Positions 22,551-35,442 of a DNA stretch of 64,000 bases are shown in pieces. Location of the stretch: positions 1-64,000 of the forward strand of contig JAHNUO010000069.1 of assembly GCA_019787685.1 (NCBI GenBank), in the 5' to 3' direction. Made by a program: the position numbers and the translations under genes. This DNA is from Chiua virens. Lineage: Eukaryota > Basidiomycota > Agaricomycetes > Boletales > Boletaceae. The notes under the pieces were generated by a model. It had not been told where the DNA came from. It worked only from the letters and a program-made list of their open reading frames with translations, and made no database searches. How positions within the stretch are numbered: position 1 is the first letter of the stretch; each line of letters opens with the position of its first letter.

Positions 22551-23804
22551 CGAACGCCTGGGTGTTATATGAGGTATATGGTGACGAATCTGACCCTGGA
22601 ACTGACATCAAACTCGGCCTCTGGGAGGCGCAGTGCCAGTGGTTCCGGGAACACCATGGTGGCGTTTGGGTTCCGTTTCAAATATCGAGCTAGATGAAGC
22701 GATGATCGATGACCAGGTACATACTACTACGATGGCCAGAAACTCAAATGAAGCCATCACCACGGGACTAGATTACCCTCTTAATCAACATAACCCGGAA
22801 TCCTTTGCCCATAAGGTTTCCATGATCGAAGATTCACCGGCACTGCCCATGTCCATCGGAACGCGTGATCAACCTGGTTGCACTGCGGCCACGTATTGGC
22901 AAATCAATCTCAACGGCTTAAGCACTTACCCGTCTGGCGCCAGCTGGGATGAATGGTGTATATGAATGGCGTATATGGTCAGATCTAGCCACTCTTTGTG
23001 CTGTACATGCAATTACTTTCGTCTTGAAATCCCTGCAAATGATTGGTCAATTCCAGCGAGGCAGTATGTCCAATCCATAAATGCCTACATACGCTGTACG
23101 TCGTATTCTAACTGCCGAGATCCATCTCTTCAAGTTTACTTCCAAGATATAGAATAATCTTCTTTCTTCTTTCAAGGCGAACATCCGCGTGACGAGCTCG
23201 GTTCGTCCAATATTAGTTTGCACAGTGCGTATGGCTTAGGAAACCGTTTCGAGGTGTCTGCAAAAAGACGCGCACGGTAGGTCACGGGTGCCCCGCTTGA
23301 GTATGGTATGTACTGAGGATAGGACGACACTACATTATCGATCAAGTAGTCGAGAACGCTCTTGATTTATATCTGGGCCATAAAAACGGACGAGTCGTCG
23401 CTCTTCGTCAGAGAATCTGGTAGCGAACGAATCTTGTTGCATCCTCATGACTTCGAAATTTTGCGCAGACGAAGCTGTTTTCGGATAAGTGGTTGAACGG
23501 GAGGAAAGCCTGAACAGCGGGATATGTTGGTGCACATGGGACGGTGGATCAAGTAGTAATGGAAAGGAGAAGTAAGAGGCTGGCTAAGCCTCTCGTCATC
23601 ATTATGAGAGACGCATATGGCCTATGATCTCGTTACCAACCTAAATTATAAAGCACCCATACTGTGGCATGTGGCGTGACTCGAACGGGATATGTCATCG
23701 GTCACGTGGGAGTCACGTCTTGGTAATTCAGACACGGAGCCGCGACTCGCGTGGCCCCGTGTAGTAATGAGTCCTTGTCATCTCAGACGACGACCCCTAC
23801 GACC
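22551..23804. other. intergenic upstream of RAD4
   Basis: No gene is supported; a 110-codon plus frame at 22633 has no motif. The last few hundred bases before 23805 should contain the RAD4 promoter. Confidence 0.35.
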
Positions 23805-26800
23805 ATGACCCTCTCAGTCGCGGGAGATAGCAGTGAGGATGAACTAGACTGGGAGGAAGTTCCGGTTCTAGAGCAGCCGGACCAGCTCGACATCCCTCTC
23901 GAGCTCGAGGTCGCCCCTGCCCCACAGCAGAACATTGAAATCGTTCTCCAAGCGCGGCCCAAAAAGGATGATACCAAGTGAGCACTCTGTGTTTTGATGT
24001 CGTGTGTTTTTTCTAATCCCGCGTGAATGTAAACAGGAAAAAGATGGCCGCTGCTCTTCACGCACGGCGCGTCCTCCGAACGACCTGTCACAAGATTCAT
24101 ACCGTCGCTCTCTTAGCCAATGCTCGGATACGGAACAAGTGGATTAACGACCCCTTGCTCCACGTAAGCGTTTTTCCACCATACCTTGCTTTGACCCTGT
24201 TTTCAACGAACCTATTATGCCAGGCTCGACTCCTCTCCATCACTCCTCTTTCGCTCCAAAATGGATTCGCAATGATACATAAGTCACACGTCCCGGATCA
24301 GAACAAACGCGGTCGCCTCTTTGAAGCAGCCGTCGAACGACTTATCACCTGGTGGTGTGAGTCCTTCTTCTCAGTCACACCGACGGGACACATCAGAAGT
24401 AGAACATTCGAGGAGGTGGAGGAAGAAATCAGTCGTTGTAGCGATCCTGATGATTTGGATCCCAATGACTCCGGCTATGAACGCATTCGCAGCGTTGAGT
24501 CGCTCATGAAGCATCTGTTGATGCAACGTGGGTGTAGAGACACATCTGCACTGCTCTTCACTGCTCTGTGCAGGGCCCTCGATATCCCGGCTAGGCTTGT
24601 TGTCAGTTTACAGAGCGTTCCTTGGAAATCGAATGTTGGGAAACTAGCTTCAAAGAAAGATGACCCCAAAGGCAAGGGCAAGGCGCCACAGAGCTCCGCC
24701 GATGATCACGAAGACCTCGAGACCGATGATCAAACGGGGATGCAGAACATAGCCGTACCTCCTTCCAAGCACAAGGGTACGTCAAAGTTTGCCGCTTCGA
24801 AAATTGTGCCGTCAGTATGTACACACCCTTCATTTTACAGGAAAAGATAAGGAGATAAATCCAGTCATTAAACTTCGCAAGCAAAAAAGTCAATCTATCA
24901 CCCGAAGTGAATCACCTGCCATAGGGGCCAGATTACTCAGTAGGTGGAAAATTCGCCGTTCACGTTCTGTCTAAGCGATTATGTCAAACTCGTTCAGAAT
25001 CACCAGATCCGACGGTCACTCCCCCCGTCTTTTGGACAGAGGTGTTCTCCCGTCCAGACTCCCGCTGGTTGCCTATGGATCCCGTCCGCGGAATTGTCAA
25101 CAAACGCCACGTTTTCGATCCGACCTATACTCAGAACAAGGCAACAAATAAGACCTTCAGGCAAGATAATCGAATGCTGTATGTCATCGGTCTCGAAGAA
25201 GATGCCTTTGGTCGTGATATCACGGCGCGATATGCCCGTGAATATACAGCCAAGGTATCCAAATCACAGGCCGTGGGTGCAGGACCTGCCGGCGGGCGTA
25301 AGGAATGGTGGGGCAGAGTTGTGCAATCAATCACGAGACCTTACCGCCTGGTGTGTATCGCCAAGCTCCGTGGAAAAACGGAGATGAATTTCATTCTGAT
25401 GGTTTCCTTTTTCTGTCCATAGCAAAGGGACGACCTCGAGGATGATGAATTACACATGCATCAATTGACCGAAGGCATGCCAACCACGATTGCGGGCTTC
25501 AAGAACCATCCCTTGTGCGTGTACACCTTTCCAATCTTTTCTAATGACGTTTTCCCGTGGGGTCATAGTAGGCTTATCCTTATCGTGCCGCGTTTTTAGG
25601 TACGCTTTGGCTCGTCATCTTAGGCGTGACCAAGTGATTGATCCTCCCACGGAGCTTGGCAAATTCAGAGGGGAGTCTGTATATCCAAGTTCGTCCGTGG
25701 TTTCTCTGAAGACTGCGGAGAATTGGATGCGGCAAGGCCGCATAATACGTCAAGGTTGCCAACCCATGAAAATGGTGAAGCAGCGGGCGGTGACCGTCGG
25801 CCGACAAAGGGAGATGGAACTCGCTCTCGAACGGGCGAAAGCAGATGGACATGCCGGCGGTGATGAAGGGTTGCTTCAAGGGTTGTATGCTTTTTCCCAA
25901 ACGGAGTTGTACACCCCGGAGCCTATCAAAGATGTAGGTCTGCCTCGCTTTATTATCTTCGTTCTCGTTTTCCTTTTCACCCCACTCATGTTTCCTTTCT
26001 CAACAGGGAAAAATTCCCAAAAATGATTTCGGTAACATCGACTTGTACGTGCCCTCCATGCTACCGGAAGGAGCAGTGCATATACCATGTACGTGGTTCG
26101 ACTTGCTTTTTTGCTTATCAGCCGAGCTTGAGGGTCAACTGATCTTGGGTGTAGTTAAGGGGGCTGCGAAAGTAGCCAAGAAACTTGGGTTCGATTATGC
26201 AGAGGCGGTGGTACGTGCCACCCTTTCTGATGGAATGCGTGCATACTCATGATTTCATTTCTTCCGTTCGATGACGTGTTTCATTTCTCGATGGCAGACG
26301 GGATTCGAATTCAGAAAACGAAGAGCAATGCCTGTCATCCAAGGTATCGTCGTTGCCGCCGAGAATGAAGACGTGATCGTGGAGGTATGACTCATTGTCT
26401 TGTTCACGTTACACTAGTTGACGTCCCATACGTGTTTACCATATTTACTTGCCTTCCTGTGCTACTGTTCCCGCCACCGTTTGTGACTGCCGTGACCCTT
26501 TTCGGCGGCGATCTAGGCCTGTCTAGAAGCGGAACAAGAAGCAGAGGAGAAAGCGCGTGCAAAGCGGCTAGAGCGGGCGTGTAAGCGGTGGATACGCCTC
26601 ATACACGGTCTTCGTATTCGCGAACGACTTCAGAAAGAGTACGCGTCTGGTGGTGCGGATAACCTCGAACATCCTAGCCCTCTCCAACAGCAAGAGCCAC
26701 TGCGCCAACAGGAATCGTGGCTCGATACGGACAAATCCGAGGTAGGTTCTTTTGACTATTTCGTCACCCAGCTGACTCAAGGGTTTTTCATTCTTTCGTG

Positions 26801-27572
26801 GCTGCAGCAACCAGGAGGATATCTAACCACTGCGGATGATGTTGTAGAGCCATTCCATCTTCCACGCGACGTTCACCGGTACGACGCCACAGCGGTGGCA
26901 ACGACATCTACAGCTCACTTGGATGGGGACGCCACTCAATTTCGACCTTGTGGTTATCCCGAACTGACCAAGGACACAGACATTGTGACGGAATTAGTCT
27001 CGCAAGGTCGGTTGCTTGTTCCTACCGAAGACGACGACGTAGATGGAAACATGGGAGTGGACGAGGCGGATCTCCAACCTCTGCCTCACCAAGGTGTCCC
27101 GAAGACGATGCGTGAACTCGCCGAGTCGTATGCACAGGGACAGGGGGAGGAGGCAACGTCACCACTAGTAAAAGAAAAGGATTCCACAAGGACAGAATTG
27201 GAAGTTGCTCCGCAAGAAGGGACGTCGCGAATGGGGAATAAGACCTCAGGGCGTACTGCAAAGCGACAACCAGGAGCGCAGACCGAATTGGCAACGCGAA
27301 CGAGAACAACGCGGACATCAAAGAAGAGGGCGCGAAGACGGAGCGAGAGCGACAGTGATTCTGATGTCGATGGAGAAGACAGCACACCTGCCAAGCGTCT
27401 TCGACACGAGGTATCTTCTACGCCGGGTACCGCTTCCCCTGCTGTTGCATCGACACCGAATTCCAACTCTGGATCGGGCCGCGTGCTTCGACCACGACCC
27501 CAAAAGAGTGACGCGCGACTTCGAGAGGAAAGAGCGATGGAAGAAGCGTTTAGAAGGGCGGTCGCTGGATAG
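23805..27572 (+). CDS. RAD4: Rad4/XPC-family DNA damage recognition protein
   Basis: Twelve exons are proposed: 23805-23977, 24037-24163, 24224-24776, 24841-24939, 24998-25350, 25423-25514, 25600-25933, 26007-26088, 26155-26210, 26298-26384, 26517-26741 and 26808-27572. The sum of 2946 bp gives 981 residues. Rad4/XPC finds helix-distorting lesions and starts global-genome nucleotide excision repair in the nucleus with Rad23. Visible parts are an acidic N-terminus, the transglutaminase-like domain (HKIHTVALLANARIRNKW, RDTSALLFTALCRALDIPAR, FWTEVFS, RWLPMDPVRG), BHD1 (FKNHPLYALARHLRRDQVI), BHD2 (KTAENWMRQGR onward) and BHD3 (NDFGNIDLYVPSMLPEGAVH, then FKGAAKVAKKLGFDY, GFEFRKRRAMP). The catalytic triad of true transglutaminases is not expected in this family. 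A basic, low-complexity tail of about 250 residues follows. The ATG at 23805 is the first in frame in exon 1. Confidence 0.95.
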
Positions 27573-27729
27573 ACGCTTCACTCGTATTTTTGGAAATCTA
27601 TTGACTACTTGTCATAGTTATCTATACTGCATACTCTTATTGTTTTTTTATTTCATACGAGATCAATCAATCACCTAATGACAATATCACCGCGTTTGTG
27701 GATATCAACATTTTTGAGTTACACGGGTA
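27573..27729. terminator. shared 3' region of convergent RAD4 and TRM61
   Basis: Only 157 bp separate the two stop codons, so the transcript ends very probably overlap. T-rich and ATAC-rich stretches near 27600-27680 may serve 3' end formation. Confidence 0.35.
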
Positions 27730-29671
27730 TTATGAAGCGTGTGCGGCATGGCTATCGGTCAGATTGGATGGCGGAAGGGGCACTAGACGTGCAAAGGTCA
27801 GATAGGACGTATGCCCCCGCACGTCTGGAGACGTTTTGGAGAAATTGAGCCTGGTAGAGACGGATTCGACCTGGGCCTCGCTCGGCCCCGGTACGTCGCC
27901 CATCGTGACCACATCCTCTGGCGGCACGGACGGCAACGCATGAGGTACCGTCATCTCACGCCCAGACCCCTCTCTCTCGTCACCCGTCTTAAACTGATGG
28001 ACGAGCATGGTGGCAGCCGACGTCTCCGTATCGACTTTTGCTCTCTTTCCCTCTATCTCCGTTTCTGCGCCCGTTTCGAGCGTGGCACCAGTGCCTGTCG
28101 CCATTTCCTTGTCGATATCCCCCTCCGGAACAGTCGATGCCTCCTCCCGTTTCCGCTTCCCAGCATTGTTCGCAATCTGACGTTGACGTTTTTCCTCCCG
28201 ATAGCATTCCATGCGTTTCAGTTTGTCGATGACCTCGCTTAGCGGACGGGGTGGTGGGCGTTGTTGGACTTCGTGTGGACGGAGGAGGGTTTCGTACATG
28301 GTGATATCTTGGGTTGGATCGGGTCGGGTCAGACCGGGTGAGTCCCAAAAATAAAATAAAACAAAAAAGATGAAGTGAAAAATAAACATGCGGGAGGAGC
28401 GGACATGAAAACGGGGAGGTGCGAGGGTGAGCTTATCGGTGGGGACAGGTGAGTTGGCGGGTTAAATGGCATGATGGTATGGTGGGGAGATGGAAGAGTG
28501 GCAGGATGGCAGGATGATACAGGCATGAGGAAACGTACCTGTGAAACCAGCCTCGTTGAGTGCACTGACAGTACGCAAGACTTGCTCCATACAGGGACTG
28601 AAACAGCATATGCGAGTCGAACAGTCTTTCTGTTGGGTGAGATATGTGTCAACCGAAGTCGTGACGCGAGGAAAAATTAAAATTAAAAAAATGTTCGATG
28701 GGAGATCCGGACGGAGGACGTACTCGTAATGCTTTCTTCGCGTGCTCGATGGCATCCCAGGGTGCGGGAAGGTCGAGGAAGACTGCCGGTGTGGAAAAGG
28801 GTGAGTAATGGAAGAGGATGACCGGTGGATCGGGGAAGACACACCCGAATCGACGAGGTTCTCAACTGTGAAACCATCCTTGCATACGTTTCGATGTGTC
28901 AGCGTGACGATATCCTCCATCCCGTGACGGACGAATTCCTCTCTGAAAATAGTGAACTCAGGGTGTGTAGGGGAACTGCAGTGGAGAAAGAGATAAGACA
29001 TGCCTCGCCTTTGCTGCACGTGTTTCATGAAACTCGTAGGAATAGAGATGACCAGAGGTGCCGATGGTTCTGGCGATGGAGTGGGAGAAGGAACCGGAAC
29101 CTGTACCTGCGGGGGAGGGAACAATCATGAACAATGCGGTCCATAGCGTAACCGAGGAGAAAAGAAGGCAAGAGGAATGGAATACGGGTGCCGGGGCGTG
29201 GATGCTCAGAACATAGACTTGGTTCATGCGAATTTCGTTATTGAGGCGGTAGTACGGGGAATGCCGCAGAGAAAGGACAAGGAGACAGCATACCTGCTTC
29301 GATGACGCGGCTCCCCCGTCGGATGTCGAGCCACGAAGTGATGAAAGCGATGTCTGCGAGATAAAGAATTTGGGTACGGTGGGGTAGCGCCATCGTCCAG
29401 AGTTCCGGTGTGGGTCGAAGGACGTGGATGAAGCCTTTTCCGTTGCGTGATCCGACCTTGGAGCCATAGGGGAGGCCGATAAGATCGTTGTGTTTGTAGT
29501 ATCCGAAGCGACTGTTTAGGTCTTTTCCTGGGGTGATGAGCAGTGGCTGAACGAGTTCTCTGGTCTAGACGAGATGAGCAACCGTGGAGCACTGGCATGG
29601 TGAAGAACTGGTGGCACCTGCCAAATGATGACGAGGTCACCGGGAGCGATCTCGGGGGCGTTTGACCACAT
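27730..29671 (-). CDS. TRM61: tRNA (adenine-58-N1)-methyltransferase catalytic subunit
   Basis: Seven exons are proposed: 29671-29618, 29564-29294, 29106-29004, 28942-28845, 28782-28724, 28629-28539 and 28307-27730. The sum of 1254 bp gives 417 residues. Trm61 (Gcd14) with Trm6 makes m1A58 in tRNAs, including initiator tRNA-Met, in the nucleus. Family blocks in order are [52 protein letters not shown]-binding [61 protein letters not shown] and [12 protein letters not shown]. The third intron starts with GC (donor AG-GCATGT at 29003), and only this choice gives KAREEF in frame. A hydrophilic tail of about 110 residues extends the protein. The short N-terminal exon follows the yeast protein length. 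It shares an upstream region with the divergent PAS gene. Confidence 0.94.
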
Positions 29672-30085
29672 ATTGAGATTGAAGTAACTAAAATGAGGCA
29701 GAGATTGAGCTCTGATGTGAAGATCTCGCGAATCGTACACCTTAAATTAACCCCGTTCTCACCGCTCGCTAGCACGAACGCGTTGCGCTCGCATTCTCTC
29801 CAAGCCACGCCTGATCGCAGTGGCGCAGGCACATCCATTTACTAGTCGTGCGTCCCTGCATTCTGTCTAGTACTCAACTTTCCCCCCTTTCAGCAATCGA
29901 TTCGCGTAGCACGAGAGTAAGACGCCCCTCATGATGTTATGCTCATTCGCTTCTGGCTCCGAGAACCTTTTAATTCATGCCCAGAATACCTCCCATCCCG
30001 ATAAAAAGACCACCCTCTCTTGTCGGGTTGATCCCATCTCCTCCCTCAAATCTACGCCCCGCTTCCTTTTTCCTAAGCACTGCGA
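29672..30085. promoter_or_regulatory. bidirectional promoter region, TRM61 / PAS gene
   Basis: 414 bp lie between two divergent start codons. No known motif is claimed; the plus side is C/T-rich just before 30086. Confidence 0.5.
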
Positions 30086-31568
30086 ATGGATTCCGCGAGC
30101 ACCACACCCCGTGTTTCTTGCAGTATGTTATCCTTTCCCAGTACATTCCATTGCTGATCCAAGAGTCGACAAGTCGCCATTGTCGATTTCTCAGAAGACG
30201 TGCGTCCATCTCATTGGTGTGTTAAGCCGCTTACCCTCACATAGGTGCGTTGGCTCTTTGTCACCGAGTCTGTCACCGAGCTCTTGGGTTCGTGGTCGGT
30301 TGAGCACCATCTGTCTCCAGCGTTCATGTTCTTTCTTCTAGGTTACGAACCTCGCGATATTATCGGGCGTCCTGCGCTCGAGCTCGTACACCCAGAAGAA
30401 TTCGCTGCCATTAGAAAACTTCACTAGTGCGTGTGGTACCCAATCTCGTCCGCTTCTAATCATCCCCTGAAATTTACAGCGACACAATCCGCCAAGACAA
30501 GGCGGCAGTCATCGCATATCTTCGCCTAAAACATAAGGACCCGTTCAAAGGATACCTTCTTTGTTCTGTCGTCAGTCCTCCCCTTTCCCCGCGTTATCGT
30601 GGGTTTTTGATCCACCCAAGTCTCGCACCGTCGTCCACAATGTTATTGTTGGCAGTATCTCCCTCGCAGTACCAGGTCCCAAAGCTTTCCAGAATGCGTC
30701 GACGGCTCAAGAGGTCATTGTTGTGACCCCCAGCGCAACAGACTTCGAATTTCGCGTAGGTTCTCGGTCGGATCTTCTTCTGTCCATCGCACCACTTACG
30801 ATCGAGACAGCGCTGGGGTGATCCATCGCCCTTACCTCCAAGCCCACTCCAAATGATACCCGGGATCACGGACGGCTTGGAAGAGCCCAGATCCGACGGC
30901 GACAAGAACAAACCCACGCCGCCTCCGGTTCTCTCATTCAAGCCCCTCCCATCACAATCATCACGTTCGGCATTTATTCTCGACCGGTTTTCGATACACT
31001 GCCCCGTCCAATATTGCTCTAATGACCACCTTCTCTCCACCACGACCGTAATGGGCCGCAGTTTTTTCGATTTCGTAGTTCCTCGGAGTGACAAGATAGT
31101 CCGCAGTTGGATTGACGTGATCAAGGCATGGGGTGTCAATGAACGCGGTCAGCCGAGCGACGGTGGATTTGGATATGGGAAATTCTTGCTCCTTCCAAAG
31201 GGTAGAGATTCCAGGTAGGGTCGCCTCTTCTTTGCATCATTTTTTCTATTCTCAATGAATCTTCTTGCTTACATCCGACCTTGTTTTCTCTCTTTTTTTT
31301 CTCACCCCGTTCATCTTAATTCAGGACCGATAGGATGGCTGACGTTTCCCCTCCGAGTCGCCGCCGCGACTTGACGGCATTGACGTCGAGAAATCACGTC
31401 CGATCACCAGCCCCCGGAGCAAATGGGTCTACACGGTCGAGATTACACAGTTCACCGTTATCCTCCAGTAATGGGACGACACCTGACCAAGAGATCTTGG
31501 TCGACGCCATTTTCTCAGGCCACTCGGATGGCATTTTGGTCATCCTTCGTGCGACGTCACTCCGATAG
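30086..31568 (+). CDS. PAS-domain protein
   Basis: Eight exons are proposed: 30086-30122, 30174-30199, 30245-30287, 30342-30426, 30480-30570, 30621-30755, 30811-31214 and 31325-31568. The sum of 1065 bp gives 354 residues. An N-terminal PAS fold spans about residues 10-125: IAIVDFS, WLFVTESVTELLGYEPRDIIG, ALELVHPEEFAAIRKLHYDT, LRLKHKDPFKGYLLC and TVVHNVIVGSISLA. This resembles the non-flavin PAS of White collar-2 class proteins. A second segment, about 200-270 (FILDRFSIHCPVQYCSND, MGRSFFDFV, WIDVIKAWGVN), may be another PAS. The GRNCRFLQ flavin-binding motif of photoreceptor LOV domains is absent, so direct light sensing is unlikely. No GATA finger is seen. A role as a signalling or transcription partner is inferred. 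Several exons are very short (26, 37 and 43 bp). Confidence 0.82.
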
Positions 31569-33770
31569 AGCGCAGCGGGGTGGGTCTATCGCGGCGACTC
31601 ATGATGCGGCTGTCTTGTTTGTCTGTGTGTTATGACATACCCTCCACGTCCGAGTTAGTATTCTCGTTTCCTTTTCCAGATTACCTCGCTGTTACCGTAG
31701 ATCAACTTGTTGTTGTACCATAGAAAACATCAGTATCATTTCTTCCACGCTGGTCCAATGTTGGTTGAAGGCACAATCGGCAGTCAACGCGCGCTGTATC
31801 TCATCCAACGTTAACCGCAACAGATCACATCGCGGAGATGCGCGCACCGTTGACATAGAGGGGTTCCCTTTCAGGTACTTTCAAGCGGTAATTACCACCA
31901 TGCGGGAACACATCGTTCAAAAATAAAACAAAAATATTTTTTTCAGAGAAAAGAAAAGGGGAGAGCAAGACGAGAAAAAAGGGGTTGCCACAAACGTGAC
32001 GATAGCTCAGATTGCCTCTCATGTCCTTGCAACGTCAAACTCCACGGGTCTCCCCCACGGGTGCCGTGGATTTCGTTACCGCATGGGCGACACCGCCACG
32101 CGTGCGATCGCGTCTGTGACGATGGTACGACGGGCGGTCAATGCAGAGGGCTCGGGCGTGATTCCGAGTCGGCGTTTGGCACGCGGTAGACCCTTTATTC
32201 GTGGCTCGTGTCCGTATGAAAAAACGCGCTGTCAGCCGTGTCAGTCCGGGTTGACCGCACATATCTCGTCCAGGGACAACCACGTTCCACCCCGTGGGTC
32301 CTGCACACATGGCTTGTCGCGACTATGATGAGACGTCATATCCTCTTGGTACACGATAGAGATGCAGTTGTCGAGATCTCGGCAATGGGCGAGCGCGGCA
32401 CGGTCAGGGTGGGGTTTGGTTTCTCTTCTGTGTCGTGTCCTGTCTTCATTTATGGCTGATGTTCGACTTGGGTGCGTTGGTTACGTGGTGTGCGTAAGGT
32501 CGTGGACATGTTGGAACGGACAACGGTCCGTGATGTACATACATCAGTCGTAACGCGCTAAGAGAACGGGCTTCAGGGTTTTGACGATGCATCCGGATGG
32601 TGTGGACGACTTTGTTGAAACGAGGCTTGATGTCACGTTGCACACTCATGTCGATAATAGGTGGGACCTTCAGCTTGAACCCGGGCGGCCGAGTGTAGGG
32701 GAACGACTGACCCAAGTGCGAGAAGACCCAAGATGAGAACCACACCGGTCATCCCCGGCGGTCGTGTACGAATCTCGACGGTTGTCATTGACGTAGTAGG
32801 TAGGTACACGGGCCAACGTGAAGTCTTGAGATCAACGCAATCGGAAAAGGGGCTGGAAAAACCTTGGACCGCAAACGCCGCCGGGTTTGCTTAATGCCAT
32901 TCCATGCACTATGAAAAAGTGCACCGCGACCCCCGAGCCTCAAGTGTGATCGAAATCTGACAAGTGCCTGCGAATCTGACTTGATAAACTTGGCGGAGGG
33001 GCGAGAGGGCGGAGATCAACGTGACAGTAACATACCTACTCATCGCCGCCGTCCCTCCCTACCCTCAGGAGATCTGCGATAGGAGGAATTAGAATTAGCG
33101 CTTCCTTTCTCCCATGTCCGAATCTGCGTCCGAACAAGGATGGAGATGGTTCGGCTGGGAATTCGACTACAGTGATAACGTCGGGTACGACACGTCGGCG
33201 CCTCGTGGACAAATGGTGCGAACCGACAGCGTTGCGTGTATGTAGGGTAGGGAGTCTTTGTATTTCCACGTCTGGTGGCTCATTTTGTTCCGTTTGCCTC
33301 GAGATGGGCGCTCGGGCTCCTAAGAGAATTTTGGGTGTCACCCCTAATCTTGCGGTACAAAGACCAGTGTGCGGCGCGAGCGTGGAATGGGCTTCGGCAC
33401 GATGGGCCGTAGTGTTGTCTCCAATAACCACAGCCATGTGGGTTCGCATCAACCCTCCCGCGTCGGACCCGCGAGTTTCGAACTCGGAAAGTAGCGACTG
33501 GGGGTGTAACCCTGCAGGGTTGTCCCGGAGATTTCCATGATGGCAGGGCTCGGGGTTTGATGTCCAGAGGGCAGCCTATCTTCAGAAGACACGTTTGTTT
33601 AACGTGATTACTTCCTTTGGTAAAACGTGCCACTACAGCGTATGAGGATACGAAAAAGGAATGGTCGAGATGGTTCAGGTGTCCCCCTGTTCGTAAGAAA
33701 GGAAAGAGCGTGGGTGTAAATACACGCTTGATCCTGCGTCACGCCGAGCGGCGGCGTTGGCAAGTGTCCA
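31569..33770. other. gene-free stretch
   Basis: About 2.2 kb with only short frames on both strands. Nothing here matches a family I know, and no RNA gene was found. Confidence 0.35.
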
Positions 33771-34215
33771 TGAGCCTTTATTTAGCCATGAGAATGAGAA
33801 GGCCAAGGTGATTCTAAGCTTGACGTGACACTGAGATACGTGACCTAGATGCACATATCTGGGGCGGGCGTCATAGAGTGGGGGTAAAAGATGAGTGAGA
33901 TGTGACATCTTGCATTGTCAATTTGAATGATGGATACTGTTCCTTGAATGGCGAGGACGACCTGGACACACGCCCCAGTTGGAACGACTGATGATCGTTC
34001 TGGCCGAGCGTCGGTGACGTTCATCTGACCATGAGAATACGAAGGCACAGTAAATTTATGGAAGTGATGCTAGTCGCCTGATGTGACACAGGCTACGTGA
34101 TCTAGATGCATATATGTGGGGTGGGCATCGTCAGGAGGCGATAAAGACGTGACCGTGAGATGCGGTATCCTGCGGTGTCGATTAATGAGATACTGTCCCT
34201 TTGGTAGTGTGGAGT
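33771..34215. repeat. diverged tandem duplication, ~250-bp offset
   Basis: Copy 1 (about 33785-33955) and copy 2 (about 34028-34210) share, in the same order, CCATGAGAAT, a GTGACAC element, TACGTGA, CTAGATGCA, GGGG(C/T)GGGC and GGATACTGT/GAGATACTGT. They clearly derive from one duplicated unit but have diverged. I see no coding function in either. Confidence 0.5.
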
Positions 34216-35442
34216 CGTGGTCTATGGCTTTGGCCGACACGGCGGAAAACGGCACATACATGGTGTTCCTGAGAACAGATTCAAGAACGATTAACTGGAA
34301 CAGGTTAATCCGGCCCAGAGAAGGAGAGCGAACTGCACGGCCCGAGTATGGTAGTGTCTCGTCGATAACGTCTAGGGTAGTCGGGGCTGTGGCAAGATTC
34401 CAATTAGCAAACGAATTAGAAGGCACATACGACGCAGGGGGGAAAGGTGGGGACGAAAGCGATGCGTCTGTTTTCTCATGCTCATGATGATATGTGTAGT
34501 ACTTACATACTGGACTTGGTGTTAGTATTTGTGGCACGAACGCACGTAAGAGCGCTGACTGCGTGAGAACTCGGCGTTCGCCTAGCAAAGTGGCTTGGTG
34601 AGGACACTGGAGTCGGGCTGGACAATGTCTGACAGAGACAGCCGTTCTTCTTGACAGTAACCTGGTGACCGGACTGTTCCAAGCCGTCGATTGGATGGCG
34701 CCTGGCTGACTTGCGGAAGCGCGTCTAGTTATCGCGTCTTGTTCCTGGATGGCATCGACGGGGTGATGCGTTTGCTTCCTTTGATGTTGCCTAGAAATGA
34801 TGAATGATGATCACTGCTCAGCGCTCAGCCTTCTGTCACTGCAGAATGACTGCACCTGAACCATAATGCTGTCCAGTTGTCTGTGAGCGACTCGTATGTA
34901 CCTGGAGTGACCCTAGTTGCCAGCAGGGTGCCCGTTGGAGGACCTGACATCACGATTTGACCGCTCGGTCGATGAGAAAACTCATTAATGTTGAAATTCG
35001 GTTGCCACATTGGCCCGCTTATTAGGATCGTCCAGACGACGACCCATGCCACAATTCGTATGCGTAGTGCGCTCATCTGCCCTCCGACCCATGCAATATG
35101 CTAGCTCGTGCGAGTGGAAGGTTTCCATAAATAGAAGTATCGAGGGCGGTGAAAGCGGGATCGGGTGTTTTTGGAATTATTAGGGAGACTCAACGCCGTG
35201 GCAGAGGAAGTTCAAATAAGACACAGAACAATCAGTCATACATCACGTCTCCGAAAACAGACAGGCAGGAATGAAAGACGGGCAGTGTACACTAGTAATA
35301 ATGAATGGTGCTACGACGTGTCGACATAGCCGCGTTCGAGTTGGCCAGTTAGCATGGCCTTGTCGCCGTATAAGCTGTGTAGTCGTGTTTGAGCTTGGTT
35401 GGGCTTTCAAAGTGTCAACCCGCTTCTCTCACGTCAACTACA
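34216..35442. other. gene-free stretch upstream of the FYR-domain gene
   Basis: I find no supported gene. The end should contain the promoter of the next gene. Confidence 0.35.

Noticed and set aside
30086..31568. Blue-light receptor (White collar-1 type LOV) identity for the PAS protein
   Set aside because: The flavin-binding cysteine motif and the GATA zinc finger are absent.
33450..33560. tRNA-like GAGTTCGAAACTC sequence on the minus strand
   Set aside because: It can form a T-arm-like hairpin, but no A-box, anticodon arm or matching acceptor stem is found.
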